Assembly (NCBI RefSeq): GCF_004339675.1
Contig: NZ_SLVM01000005.1
Location: forward strand, 113,878-177,877
Direction: 5' to 3'
Source: Rhodovulum steppense
GTDB lineage: Bacteria > Pseudomonadota > Alphaproteobacteria > Rhodobacterales > Rhodobacteraceae
DNA: 64,000 nucleotides
This document shows positions 1 to 8,174 of the stretch, one piece after another. How positions within the stretch are numbered: position 1 is the stretch's first letter; every line of letters starts with the position of its first letter. A program made the translations under genes and the position numbers. The notes under the pieces are model-generated. The model worked only from the letters and a program-made list of their open reading frames with translations, made no database searches and was not told the DNA's origin.

Positions 1-373
1 CGCCGAAGAGGCACAGGATCACATCGGCCGGGCCGAACTCGGCCATATGACGATCAAGATCGGCAGGATCGGGTCCAAGAATGGCGAGATCGTCCCAGCC
101 GAACGCAGCAGCTTTCCGGCGCAACAGCGAAATCGCGGCCGGGCTGATGTCATAGCCTGCCGCCGTACCGACCCGGTCGCGCAGAGCCAGCAGGTAACGC
201 CCGCTGCCGCAGCCATAGTCGATCACATGTCCAGAGGGCGGCAAATGGTCCATGACCAGGCGCTGCGTAGCGCGGTTCGGCCCAGGATAGCGCCGGTCAT
301 AGCAGCCGGAGTCGTAATAGAGCTCGTAGGATCGGGTTACCGTGTCGGTGGGGGGAAGGCGCGACGCGTCCAT
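1..373 (-). CDS. Class I SAM-dependent methyltransferase, 3' part beyond window
   Basis: The reverse strand reads MDASRLPPTDTVTRSYELYY and then VIDYGCGSGRYL near residue 50. That is the glycine-rich motif I (D-x-G-C-G-x-G) that binds S-adenosylmethionine in Rossmann-fold methyltransferases. An acidic residue follows at the end of strand 2 (GYDISP), as expected. About 124 residues are visible before the gene leaves the window, so the catalytic C-terminal half is missing and the substrate cannot be named. The ATG shares one base with the stop of the upstream receptor-like gene (TGATG), so the two are probably translated together. A small-molecule or protein methyltransferase are both possible. 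Confidence 0.8.
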   Translation of the reverse strand, partial: MDASRLPPTDTVTRSYELYYDSGCYDRRYPGPNRATQRLVMDHLPPSGHVIDYGCGSGRYLLALRDRVGTAAGYDISPAAISLLRRKAAAFGWDDLAILGPDPADLDRHMAEFGPADVILCLFG

Positions 374-1584
374 CAGTTGGGCGCCACGGCACCAGGTCCA
401 AGGTAGGCCTCGATCCGCCTGCGCCAACCCGGATCGCGCATGTCCTCGATCAGCGCGCGGTCGATCGCAGCGCGCAGCTCGGGGCGGTCACGCGCGATGG
501 CCCAGCCATAGGGTTCGTTGAGGTAGACGCCGGACTGCACCTCGACGCGGCCCCTGTACCGGTCGAGCCGGGAGAGATAGCTGAGCGCGATCCAGTCGCC
601 CAGCACAGCCTCGACCCGGCCCTCGTCCAGTGCCCTGACCGCCTGCGGCCAGCCCGGATAGAGCAAGCAGCCCGTGTCGGGGGTAGCGTCTTCCTCGGGA
701 ACGCAGACGGCCTGCGCCTGCAACAGCCCCTCGGCGGCATATTGGCGGACCAGGAACTGCTGCGCGGTCGAGCCCTCGAGCGTAGCGATCCGCATTCCGG
801 GCAGGTTTTCCGCCGACACGGTCGAACTCGCGCCGATCGAACCCACGAAGGCCGAGGTCAGCACCCCGAAAATCGTCGCCGACAGCACCGTGCCGACCAC
901 CGCCATGAATATCTCCAAAAGTCGGCCGAGCAACGTCTTGAAGCGATCGCCCAGCCCCTTGAGACCGGTCGTGCTGACGACCGCCTCGAGCAGCGTCGTC
1001 AGCCAGCCCTGATCCTCGGCACCCGCGCCGTCGCCTCCCCGCCCTTCATGGCGCAACGCCAAGCGCAGCAACGCCGCGAGGAGCAGATTGGCGGCCAGGA
1101 AGATCAACAGCGCCTTGACGACTCCGGGCTGTGTCACCGTCTGATAGATCACCCGCGTTGCGGTTTCGAAATCTATGGCGCTGGTGCTCGACACCGCAAG
1201 CGTCAGGCCCGATTGCAGGTATTGCTGCGAGAAGTCGTAGCGCTGCATCCGCGGCCCGGTGATCGTCAGCGGCGAGATCACCACGTCGACCAAGCCGTCC
1301 TCCAGCGCCGCTTCCTGGTCGGCAATGCTGCGACAAAGCACGATCTCGCTGCTCGACATCGCGCCTTCGGCGATCAGTTCGTGCTCGACCGACGTCCAGA
1401 TGTCAATGGCAAAGCCCTCGGCAAGGCCAGTGGGCGACATTGCCGAAAAGGGTGGCGCGTCGCGGATGCCGACTACAACATCGACGTCGCGGATGGGCAG
1501 ATCGCAGGCCGACGCGGATGCTGCTACGAACATGGCTAGGAGCAGGCCGCCAAACGACAGGAGCGTCGAACATGGATGAAACAA
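373..1584 (-). CDS. Glutamate-receptor-like ligand-binding protein with two-helix pore module
   Basis: A signal peptide (LLSFGGLLLAMFVAASASA) is followed by a type 2 periplasmic-binding fold that is split in two. The first lobe contains DVVISPLTITGPRMQRYDFS, the usual ITxxRxxxxDFSxPY signature. A membrane module interrupts the fold: helix VVKALLIFLAANLLLAALL, a re-entrant-looking stretch STTGLKGLGD, and helix IFMAVVGTVLSATIFGVLT. The second lobe then completes the fold. This order (S1, TM, P-loop, TM, S2) is that of prokaryotic ionotropic glutamate receptors such as GluR0, but the potassium filter TVGYG is not present. No ATG lies near the N-terminus. TTG at 1584 with AGGAG eight bases upstream is chosen; TTG at 1632 is the alternative. 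It overlaps the methyltransferase gene by one base. It could instead be a ligand sensor without ion conduction. Confidence 0.7.
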   Translation of the reverse strand: MFHPCSTLLSFGGLLLAMFVAASASACDLPIRDVDVVVGIRDAPPFSAMSPTGLAEGFAIDIWTSVEHELIAEGAMSSSEIVLCRSIADQEAALEDGLVDVVISPLTITGPRMQRYDFSQQYLQSGLTLAVSSTSAIDFETATRVIYQTVTQPGVVKALLIFLAANLLLAALLRLALRHEGRGGDGAGAEDQGWLTTLLEAVVSTTGLKGLGDRFKTLLGRLLEIFMAVVGTVLSATIFGVLTSAFVGSIGASSTVSAENLPGMRIATLEGSTAQQFLVRQYAAEGLLQAQAVCVPEEDATPDTGCLLYPGWPQAVRALDEGRVEAVLGDWIALSYLSRLDRYRGRVEVQSGVYLNEPYGWAIARDRPELRAAIDRALIEDMRDPGWRRRIEAYLGPGAVAPN

Positions 1585-1693
1585 GGGCCGTGCTCCTGCG
1601 TGAGGGGCGGTGAGGGAACACGAAACCTGCAACCGGAATACAGCCCCGGATGAAACAATTCAACTTAGACAAAATCAAGCCCGACAGCGTCAC

Positions 1694-2302
1694 TCAGTCC
1701 CGCTGCAAGCCTTCCTGAATCGCCCGCGCGCCCATCGTGTCAGCCTCCCGCTCCAACGCGGCGTCGTCATTGACGGGCTGCCCGGCGACCTCGCACGTTG
1801 CTGCGACCCGACCTTCGGCCTGCTGCACGACATGCCAGGCCTCATGCGGCAGGTGCCGTTCCTGGCCGGGGGCGACGTGAATGTCGCTGCCCTGTGCGAA
1901 GGCATGGGCCTGGACCGCACCCGGCCGATCGGAATTGTAATGCACGCGCACCCCGCTCATGTCCCGACCCGAAAGGTTCTCGATCCCGCTGCGCAATTGC
2001 GTCGGCAGTCCGGATGCGGCGACCGAACGGCCCTGCAGGGGTTCCTCCTCCTCGCCCACGCGTTGCATCGCCTCTCCGGCGGCATCCGCGCGCCGCTTCA
2101 TCTGAAGCTCTTCTTCCTCTTCGATCCCCTGTCGCTGAATCGTATCGGCCATCGCCTGAAGCTGTGCGAGGGCGCGGGCCGCGGGGCTTCGGTCGGCCTG
2201 ATGCTGAAGCGCATCGACGGCATCCGCCTCGACGTGCCCCCTGAAACGCCTTGGTGCAGGCCTTTGCATGACCGCGCGTTCAGATGCGAAGATGGGCGGC
2301 AT
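1694..2302 (-). CDS. DUF4157-domain protein (HExxH metallopeptidase-like)
   Basis: The 202-residue product ends in a DUF4157 domain. It has GVRVHYNSDRPGAVQAHAFA, a GSDIHVAPG stretch, and LPHEAWHVVQQ, which carries the HExxH zinc motif (HEAWH). A conserved downstream ALEREADTMGARA helix supplies the candidate third ligand region. The middle is acidic and low complexity (IEEEEELQMKR, GEEEEPLQGR), as is common in this family. DUF4157 proteins are frequently found with extracellular contractile injection systems or as toxin-like peptidases, but no injection genes are in this window. The start at 2302 is supported by AGGAG upstream and excludes a Cys-rich N-terminal extension. It lies about 110 bases upstream of the receptor-like gene on the same strand and may share its transcript. 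No signal peptide is visible. Confidence 0.75.
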   Translation of the reverse strand: MPPIFASERAVMQRPAPRRFRGHVEADAVDALQHQADRSPAARALAQLQAMADTIQRQGIEEEEELQMKRRADAAGEAMQRVGEEEEPLQGRSVAASGLPTQLRSGIENLSGRDMSGVRVHYNSDRPGAVQAHAFAQGSDIHVAPGQERHLPHEAWHVVQQAEGRVAATCEVAGQPVNDDAALEREADTMGARAIQEGLQRD

Positions 2303-2619
2303 TCCGACGTCTCCTGCTTCCGCCCCTTGATAGCATGGAAAGATGCCCGGGTCATCTTCCGTCGCGCAAACATGAAGATCGCATCGCCGACCACAGGCCA
2401 CGCCCGGGCCAGCAACGCGCTGGCATCCGTCGACGAGAATGGCATCCGGCCCTACCGAACCGCCCCGGCTTCGCCGGAGCGTGAGACATTCGAAGGATAA
2501 GTCCGATGACAGGGCGGGGAGTCATCCGACCTTGACAGACGCAAATTGCGAACGCGGTGGTCTGCTGTTTCGAAAGAACCGCGCCGATTGCACCGAACTC
2601 TGGTCGTTCGCCCGACGAT
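2303..2619. other. Intergenic stretch without a recognisable gene
   Basis: About 317 bases lie between the DUF4157 start and the transposase remnant. They probably hold the promoter for the minus-strand DUF4157-receptor-methyltransferase group. I see no clear -35/-10 pair, RNA gene or conserved peptide here. Confidence 0.4.
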
Positions 2620-2995
2620 CTGCGTGTCGGGTGTCGGCAGGCCGGACGCGACGGCAGGCAGAGTGCTGGGCTAGCGAAGTTCGAAATGGACCGGATCAGG
2701 GAACCGGAGCGCAAGGTCCGGGAATTGCGCACCGCCAACGGGATCCCGAGGAAGGGTGAGTCAATGGAGCGCCATTGCCGTTCGCAGGCATTCTCGGTCG
2801 GCAGCTTTCACCTGCTCAACACGTGGAACGGTTGATCAAGGCGATGGCATTACAGGGGGGGGTGCGGGGCAAGACGGTCAACACGACCGACCCCGATGCG
2901 GCACAGCCCTGCCAGGACGACAAGGGAGCCGCGCCTTCGCGACCGCCATCCCGAACTGGCCTTGGATCGACGGTGTCACCTGTGCCTGTTTCTGG
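2620..2995 (+). pseudogene. Decayed IS3-family transposase (orfA and orfB pieces)
   Basis: One frame reads CRQAGRDGRQSAGLAKFEMD followed by RIREPERKVRELRTANGIPRK. This matches the leucine-zipper end of IS3 OrfA (RIKALEREVRELRQANEILRK). In another frame, HVERLIKAMALQGGVRGKTV, followed by NTT, matches the HTH-to-core segment of OrfB (TVERLMRAMGLQGVVRGK). A third frame gives PNWPWIDGVTCACFWQG, matching PNxLWVSDFTYVxTWQG, which contains the first Asp of the DDE triad. So orfA lost its end, most of the start of orfB is deleted, and at least one frameshift separates the pieces. The rest of the catalytic core and both terminal inverted repeats are not recognisable. The element cannot move. Confidence 0.7.
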
Positions 2996-3181
2996 CAGGG
3001 CAGCGGCGACGCTACCGGATGTTGTTCGATGCGCAGGATATCCATGCTTTCGTCCCCAATCTGGCCGATGTGACCGCCGATTTCCTCGCCGCCAACGCCC
3101 CCTACCACCCCGTCAACGACGGCCGGATCGCCACACTCGGGCACGCGCCGTCCCAATAGGCCCCGCAAGACCCCGGGTCAG
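2996..3181. other. Stretch after the IS3 remnant, no gene assigned
   Basis: A short plus-strand frame runs through here to 3159 and includes RRYRMLFDAQDIHAFVPNLA. It has no start of its own that makes sense, and I do not recognise the peptide. It may be the tail of a gene cut by the IS3 event. Confidence 0.3.
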
Positions 3182-3300
3182 CCCCTTCTTCTGGCCGCAA
3201 ATATCCCCGCCGGAGGCGCCGCGCGCGGCACGCGCGCGGCCCGGCCCAACCCCGGGCGGTCGGCGCGCAAGCGCCGCGCGGCCCGGGGGCGGGAGTGCCC
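3182..3300. repeat. Rhodobacterales-type intergenic repeat, copy A
   Basis: It starts with CTTCTTCTGGCC-GCAAATATCCCCG followed by CCGGAGGC. A GC-rich part follows, with inverted blocks GCGCGCGG/CACGCGCGCGGCC and CCCCGGGCGG. It abuts the ileS stop codon, so it would form the 3' end of the ileS message. Closely similar copies sit at the 3' ends of pgm and argF. Confidence 0.8.
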
Positions 3301-3301
3301 C

Positions 3302-6300
3302 CTAACCGCCCAACGCCGCGTTGCAGCGCGCGCAGGTCCCCCGATGGGCATGCCCCCCCACATCGGGCAGGATCTTCCAGCAGCGCTGGCATTTCTCGCC
3401 CTCGGCCTTCTCGAAGACCACGCCCACGCCCGGCACTTCGGGCAGGCGGAAGGCCTCGTTCGGGCTGGGATCGGCGGTCAGCAGGATGTCCGAGGTGATG
3501 CAGAGATCGGCGAAATCGACCGTCTTCAGCGCACCCAGCACGGCGGCGTCCTCGACATGCACCACCGGCGCGGCCTCCAGGCTCGCGCCGATCACCTTGT
3601 CCCTGCGCTGGATCTCCAAAGCCGCCGTCACCACGCGCCGCGCCTGCCGCACCCCTGCCCATTTCCCCGCCAGCGCCTCGTCGCGCCAGGCGGCGGGCGT
3701 TTCCGGGATGTCCTCCAGATGCACCGATCCGTCCTCGTCCGGGAAGCGCGCAAGCCACACATCCTCCATCGTGAAGACGAGGATCGGCGCCAGCCAGGTG
3801 GTCAGCCGGTGGAACAGCAGATCCAGCACACTGCGCGCGGCGCGGCGGCGCATGCTGTCGGGCGCATCGCAATACAGCGCGTCCTTGCGGATGTCGAAAT
3901 AGAAGGCCGACAGATCCACGGTGCAGAAGTTGAACAGCGCCTGGAACACGCCCTGGAAATCATAGCTGTCATAACCCTGCCGCACCCGCTGGTCGAGCTC
4001 GGCCAGACGGTGCAGCACCCAGCGTTCCAGCTCGGGCATGTCCTCTGGCGCGACCCGTTCGGCCTCCGAGAACCCGGCCAGATTGCCCAGCATGAAGCGC
4101 AGCGTGTTGCGCAGCCGCCGGTAGCTGTCGGCCACGCCCTTCAGGATCTCGGGCCCGATGCGCAGGTCCACCGAATAATCCGACTGCGCCACCCAGAGCC
4201 GCAGGATATCCGCGCCATATTGCTTGATGACATCCTCGGGCGCGACGGTATTGCCGAGCGATTTGGACATCTTGTTGCCCTTCTCGTCCAGCGTGAAGCC
4301 ATGGGTCAGCACGCCGCGATAGGGCGCCCGCCCGATGGTGCCGCAGGCCTGAAGCATCGAGGAATGGAACCAGCCGCGATGCTGGTCCGTGCCCTCAAGG
4401 TACAGATCCGCAATCCCGTCCGCCGCCCCGTCCGCCCGGTCGCGCAGCACGAAGGCATGGGTCGAGCCTGAATCGAACCACACATCCAGCACGTCCATGA
4501 CCTGATCGTACGCCTCGGGGTCATGGTCCTGTCCAAGGAACCGCGCCTTCGCCCCCTCGGCATACCAGGCATCCGCCCCTTCGGCCTCGAAGGCCGCCAC
4601 GATGTGCGCATTGACGGCCGGGTCGCGCAGCAGGAAATCGGGATCGGTGGGTTTCGCGCCGCGCTTGACGAAACAGGTCAGCGGCACCCCCCAGGCGCGC
4701 TGGCGCGACAGCACCCAGTCGGGGCGGGCCTCGATCATGGAATAGAGGCGATTGCGCCCGGTCTGCGGGGTCCATTTGACCAGTTGGTCGATCGAGGTCA
4801 GCGCGCGTTGGCGGATCGTCTCGCCATAGCTGCCCATGCCATCGTCCAGCCTGTGGTCGACGGCGGCGAACCATTGCGGCGTGTTGCGGTAGATCAACGG
4901 CGCCTTGGAGCGCCAGCTATGCGGATAGCTGTGTTTCAGCTTGCCCTTGGCCAGCAGCGCCCCGGCATAGGCCAGTTGCTTGATGACCGAGACATTCGCC
5001 GGGCCTTCCTTGCCCTCGGGCGTCAGGATCGCCTGCCCGCCGAAGATCGGCAGATCGGGCCGGAACGAGCCGTCTTCCAGCACGTTATAGGTCATCGGCA
5101 GGTTGTATTTCAGGCCGATCTGGTAGTCGTCATCGCCATGGCTGGGCGCGGTATGGACAAAGCCCGTGCCCGCGTCATCGGTGACGTGATCGCCCGGCAG
5201 CATCGGCACGTCGAAATCCCACTCGCCCTGCCCGCCCTCGATGCCGCGGAAGGGGTGGGCCAGCGTCAGCGCGCCGAGTTCATCGGCGGTCACGTCGCGC
5301 AACCGCTCCAGCTTGGCGCCCTTCGCGGCATTCGCCACGCTTTCGGCCAGCGCATCGGCGAGGATCACGGTTTCACCGGTCTTGGCCGTGCTGCCCTCGG
5401 CCGCCTCGGTCACGCGGTAGAGGCCATAGGCGATGTCCGAACCGAAGCAGACCGCGCGGTTCTGCGGGATGGTCCATGGAGTGGTGGTCCAGATTAGGAC
5501 AGAGGCACCCTCCAGCTGTCGCATCTGTTCGACCCGAGACCTTTCACTCCCGATGTCTAGCTCTTCCTCATGCGCCCGAAGCCACATCTGACGGGCTTCA
5601 AAAGACTTTCGAAAATCATCGAATGTCGGCAGGTTAACCACCGGAAACCTCACCCAGATCGTGTGGCTCTGGTGGTCGTGATATTCCACCTCGGCCTCGG
5701 CCAGCGCGGTCTTTTCCACCGGCGACCACATCACCGGCTTGGAGCCCTGGTAAAGCGACCCGTTCATCAGGAATGTCATGAATTCCTGCGCGATCACGGC
5801 CTCGGCGTGGAAATCCATCGTCAGGTAGGGATCGGCCCAGTTGCCGGTGATGCCGAGGCGCTTGAATTCCTCGCGCTGGATCTCGATCCAGCCTTCGGCG
5901 AATTTGCGGCATTCCTGGCGGAAGGCGACAACGTCCACCGCGTCCTTGTCCAGCCCCCTGGCGCGGTACTGTTCCTCGATCTTCCACTCGATCGGCAGCC
6001 CGTGACAGTCCCAGCCCGGCACATAGCGCGCATCCTTGCCCATCATCTGCTGGGACCGCACGATGAAATCCTTGAGGATCTTGTTCAGCGCGTGGCCGAT
6101 ATGCAGATGCCCGTTGGCGTAAGGCGGGCCGTCATGCAGGATGAAGGGCGCCCGCCCCGTCCGTTCCCGCAGCCGGTCATAGACCCCGAGCCGCGCCCAG
6201 CGCTCCAGCCAGGCGGGTTCGCGCTCGGGCAGGCCCGCGCGCATCGGGAAATCGGTTTCGGGCAGGAAGACGGTATCGCGATAGTCGGGCGTGTCGGCGC

Positions 6301-6304
6301 ACAT
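3302..6304 (-). CDS. ileS: Isoleucyl-tRNA synthetase
   Basis: This is a class Ia aminoacyl-tRNA synthetase of 1000 residues that charges tRNA-Ile and edits valine. HIGH is at residues 68-71 in NGHLHIGH. The editing domain has WTTTPWTIPQNRA, and KMSKS is at about 678-682 in DEKGNKMSKSLGN. The C-terminus has a four-Cys zinc finger (CQRC...CARC), as in bacterial enzymes. The start at 6304 (MCADTPDY) has GAGGA upstream; ATG codons at 6331 and 6364 would add a non-conserved arginine-rich leader without a ribosome site. An unusual charged, AT-richer segment of about 42 residues interrupts the editing domain (DNA 5503-5640) just before GASVLIWTTTPW. It lies downstream of the YcjF/YcjX pair on the same strand, after a 178-base gap. 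Confidence 0.97.
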   Translation of the reverse strand: MCADTPDYRDTVFLPETDFPMRAGLPEREPAWLERWARLGVYDRLRERTGRAPFILHDGPPYANGHLHIGHALNKILKDFIVRSQQMMGKDARYVPGWDCHGLPIEWKIEEQYRARGLDKDAVDVVAFRQECRKFAEGWIEIQREEFKRLGITGNWADPYLTMDFHAEAVIAQEFMTFLMNGSLYQGSKPVMWSPVEKTALAEAEVEYHDHQSHTIWVRFPVVNLPTFDDFRKSFEARQMWLRAHEEELDIGSERSRVEQMRQLEGASVLIWTTTPWTIPQNRAVCFGSDIAYGLYRVTEAAEGSTAKTGETVILADALAESVANAAKGAKLERLRDVTADELGALTLAHPFRGIEGGQGEWDFDVPMLPGDHVTDDAGTGFVHTAPSHGDDDYQIGLKYNLPMTYNVLEDGSFRPDLPIFGGQAILTPEGKEGPANVSVIKQLAYAGALLAKGKLKHSYPHSWRSKAPLIYRNTPQWFAAVDHRLDDGMGSYGETIRQRALTSIDQLVKWTPQTGRNRLYSMIEARPDWVLSRQRAWGVPLTCFVKRGAKPTDPDFLLRDPAVNAHIVAAFEAEGADAWYAEGAKARFLGQDHDPEAYDQVMDVLDVWFDSGSTHAFVLRDRADGAADGIADLYLEGTDQHRGWFHSSMLQACGTIGRAPYRGVLTHGFTLDEKGNKMSKSLGNTVAPEDVIKQYGADILRLWVAQSDYSVDLRIGPEILKGVADSYRRLRNTLRFMLGNLAGFSEAERVAPEDMPELERWVLHRLAELDQRVRQGYDSYDFQGVFQALFNFCTVDLSAFYFDIRKDALYCDAPDSMRRRAARSVLDLLFHRLTTWLAPILVFTMEDVWLARFPDEDGSVHLEDIPETPAAWRDEALAGKWAGVRQARRVVTAALEIQRRDKVIGASLEAAPVVHVEDAAVLGALKTVDFADLCITSDILLTADPSPNEAFRLPEVPGVGVVFEKAEGEKCQRCWKILPDVGGHAHRGTCARCNAALGG

Positions 6305-6482
6305 GGGGGCGGTCCTCGGAAAACGGGTCATGCGATCTGTTGAAGGTTCGGCGCGACGGGTCAAGCGCCTTGTCCCGGCCGCCCTGGATCAGAGCGCCGG
6401 GCGGCTAATTCGAATGATGCGCATGCGGCCGGACGACATGGGCGGGCTTATAGGCCGCGCGCGCCGGGCCGTAAAGGGCGGC

Positions 6483-8174
6483 TCAGGCGTCGGATTTCGA
6501 GAACAGCCCGGTCAGCGCGCGCTTGACCAGCGCCCCGACCGAGGGGCGCTTGAGCTCGCGGAAGGGCAGCGGGCGACAGACCTCCATCGCGGCGACGCCG
6601 ACCCGGGCGGTCAGTGCGCCGTTCACCACGCCCTCGCCGAACCGGCGCGAGACGCGCGACAGCATGCCGCCGCCCGCAATCGAGCCCAGCATGTCATCGC
6701 CCACCGCCACCGCCCCCGTGGCCACCAGATGCGTCATCACCGCGCGACCCAGCCGGATCGAGCCCAGAACCCCGCCGCGCCCGCCATAGATCTCGGCAAT
6801 CCGCCGGATCATGCGCAGATTCGCCACCATCGCCGTCGCGACATCGGCCAGCGCCAGCGGCACGATGGCCGTCACCGCGGCCACGGTGCGGGAGGCGGCC
6901 TCGATCTCGCGCGTCGCGGCGGCGTCGAGCGGGGCCAGCAACTCGCGCTCGGCCAGCCCCAGCAGCCCGTCGGCATCCAGGATATCGTCGCGCCGCTCCG
7001 TCAGCCGCTCGCGGCCCCAACTCGTATCCTCGCGGCGGGCATAAAGCGCCATCAGCCTGTCCAGCACCGCCCGCGCGGCCCCCAGATCATGCGCCGCCAG
7101 CGCCGCCTCGGTCTCGGCATGCAGCCGGTCAAGCCGCGCCAGCCGCGAGAACGCCGCCAGCTCGCGCAGCCCGATCAGCAGCAGCGCCAGCAGCACGCTG
7201 CCCGCCAGCAGCACGGCAATCCCGCCCAGAACCGGGTTGCGCGCGACCAGCCCGGTCACGAAATCCCATGCCGCCAGCGAGACGGCAAAGCCGATCAGCG
7301 CCGAGAGCGAGGCCCAGAAGAACCGCCCCAGCCGCGAGGGCGGCCGCGCGGCCAGCGCCACCACCGCCTGCATCGCACGCCCCTCGGGCAACGCATCGGG
7401 CTCCGGCACCGGCGGCGCGGAGGCAGGCGAGACAGGCGCCTCGGCCGCGTCCGCCTCGAACAGAAGCGGCGCCCTGGCCCTGCGGACCTCACGGCCCGCC
7501 GCGCTTAACCTTGCGTCCCGCTCCCGCTCCTGTTCCAAACGTTCCCGCTCCTGCCGTTCCTGTTCAACCCGCGCGCGTTCCAGCCGCTCGGCCTCTGCCC
7601 GTTCCCGCTCGACCCGCTCGCGTTCGGCCCTTTCGGCCTCTGTCCGTTCCCGCTCGACCTGTTCGCGCTCGACGCGCTCACGTTCCAACCGTTCTGCTTC
7701 CGCACGCATCCGCTCGGCCTGTTCGCGCTCGGCCCGCTCGCTGTCCGCCCTCTCGGCCGCAGCCCGCTCTCGCTCGGCCCTTTCGGCGTCGGCCCGTTCG
7801 CGCTCGACGCGCTCACGTTCCAACCGCTCGGCCTCCGCACGCGCCCGCTCGACCAGTTCTCGCGCCAGATCGGCCTTCTCGCGCTCGACGCGCTCGCGTT
7901 CCGCCCTTTCGGCCTCCACCCGGGCGCGCTCCTGCCGCTCGGCTTCGGCCCGTTCCCGTTCCTGCTCGATCCGCTCGCGCTCGCGCCGCTCCCGATCCAA
8001 CCGCACACGCTCCAGCCGGTCCCGCTCGGCGTCCTCCCGCTCCAGCCTCTCGGCCTCCGCCCGCTCCCGCTCGGCCCGCTCCGCTGCCGCGGCCTGATCG
8101 CGCTGCCTGTCTGGCCCCGCGCCGGGCTTGTCGTCCTCGCCGTCGAGGTCGAAAAGCACCGGGCGGCGGGTCAT
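6483..8174 (-). CDS. YcjF/TIGR01620-type membrane protein with long charged helix
   Basis: The 563-residue product has three parts. It begins with a short N-terminal segment ([15 protein letters not shown]). A stretch of about 195 residues of almost only E, R, A and some L, V, Q follows (repeats like AERERVERERAEAERLER, DNA about 7510-8095). The C-terminal half is a DUF697/YcjF domain with two membrane helices (FFWASLSALIGFAVSLAAW and GGIAVLLAGSVLLALLLIGL) and the GRAVMTHLVATG-like helices of the family. Usual YcjF proteins are about 350 residues, so the charged helix is an addition. The ATG at 8174 overlaps the ycjX stop by four bases (ATGA). The YcjX partner is a P-loop protein of the stress-linked ycjXF pair; the exact role is unknown. 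Confidence 0.88.
   Translation of the reverse strand: MTRRPVLFDLDGEDDKPGAGPDRQRDQAAAAERAERERAEAERLEREDAERDRLERVRLDRERRERERIEQERERAEAERQERARVEAERAERERVEREKADLARELVERARAEAERLERERVERERADAERAERERAAAERADSERAEREQAERMRAEAERLERERVEREQVERERTEAERAERERVERERAEAERLERARVEQERQERERLEQERERDARLSAAGREVRRARAPLLFEADAAEAPVSPASAPPVPEPDALPEGRAMQAVVALAARPPSRLGRFFWASLSALIGFAVSLAAWDFVTGLVARNPVLGGIAVLLAGSVLLALLLIGLRELAAFSRLARLDRLHAETEAALAAHDLGAARAVLDRLMALYARREDTSWGRERLTERRDDILDADGLLGLAERELLAPLDAAATREIEAASRTVAAVTAIVPLALADVATAMVANLRMIRRIAEIYGGRGGVLGSIRLGRAVMTHLVATGAVAVGDDMLGSIAGGGMLSRVSRRFGEGVVNGALTARVGVAAMEVCRPLPFRELKRPSVGALVKRALTGLFSKSDA

Noticed and set aside
2896..3159. Plus-strand frame with RRYRMLFDAQDIHAFVPNLA as a gene
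   Set aside because: No start with a ribosome site and no recognised family. It overlaps the transposase scar, so it is noted only as unassigned DNA.
7510..8095. Tandem repeats that could suggest a CRISPR or VNTR
   Set aside because: The repeats are codon-level repeats of E/R/A with no spacers and no cas genes. They encode the charged helix of the YcjF protein.
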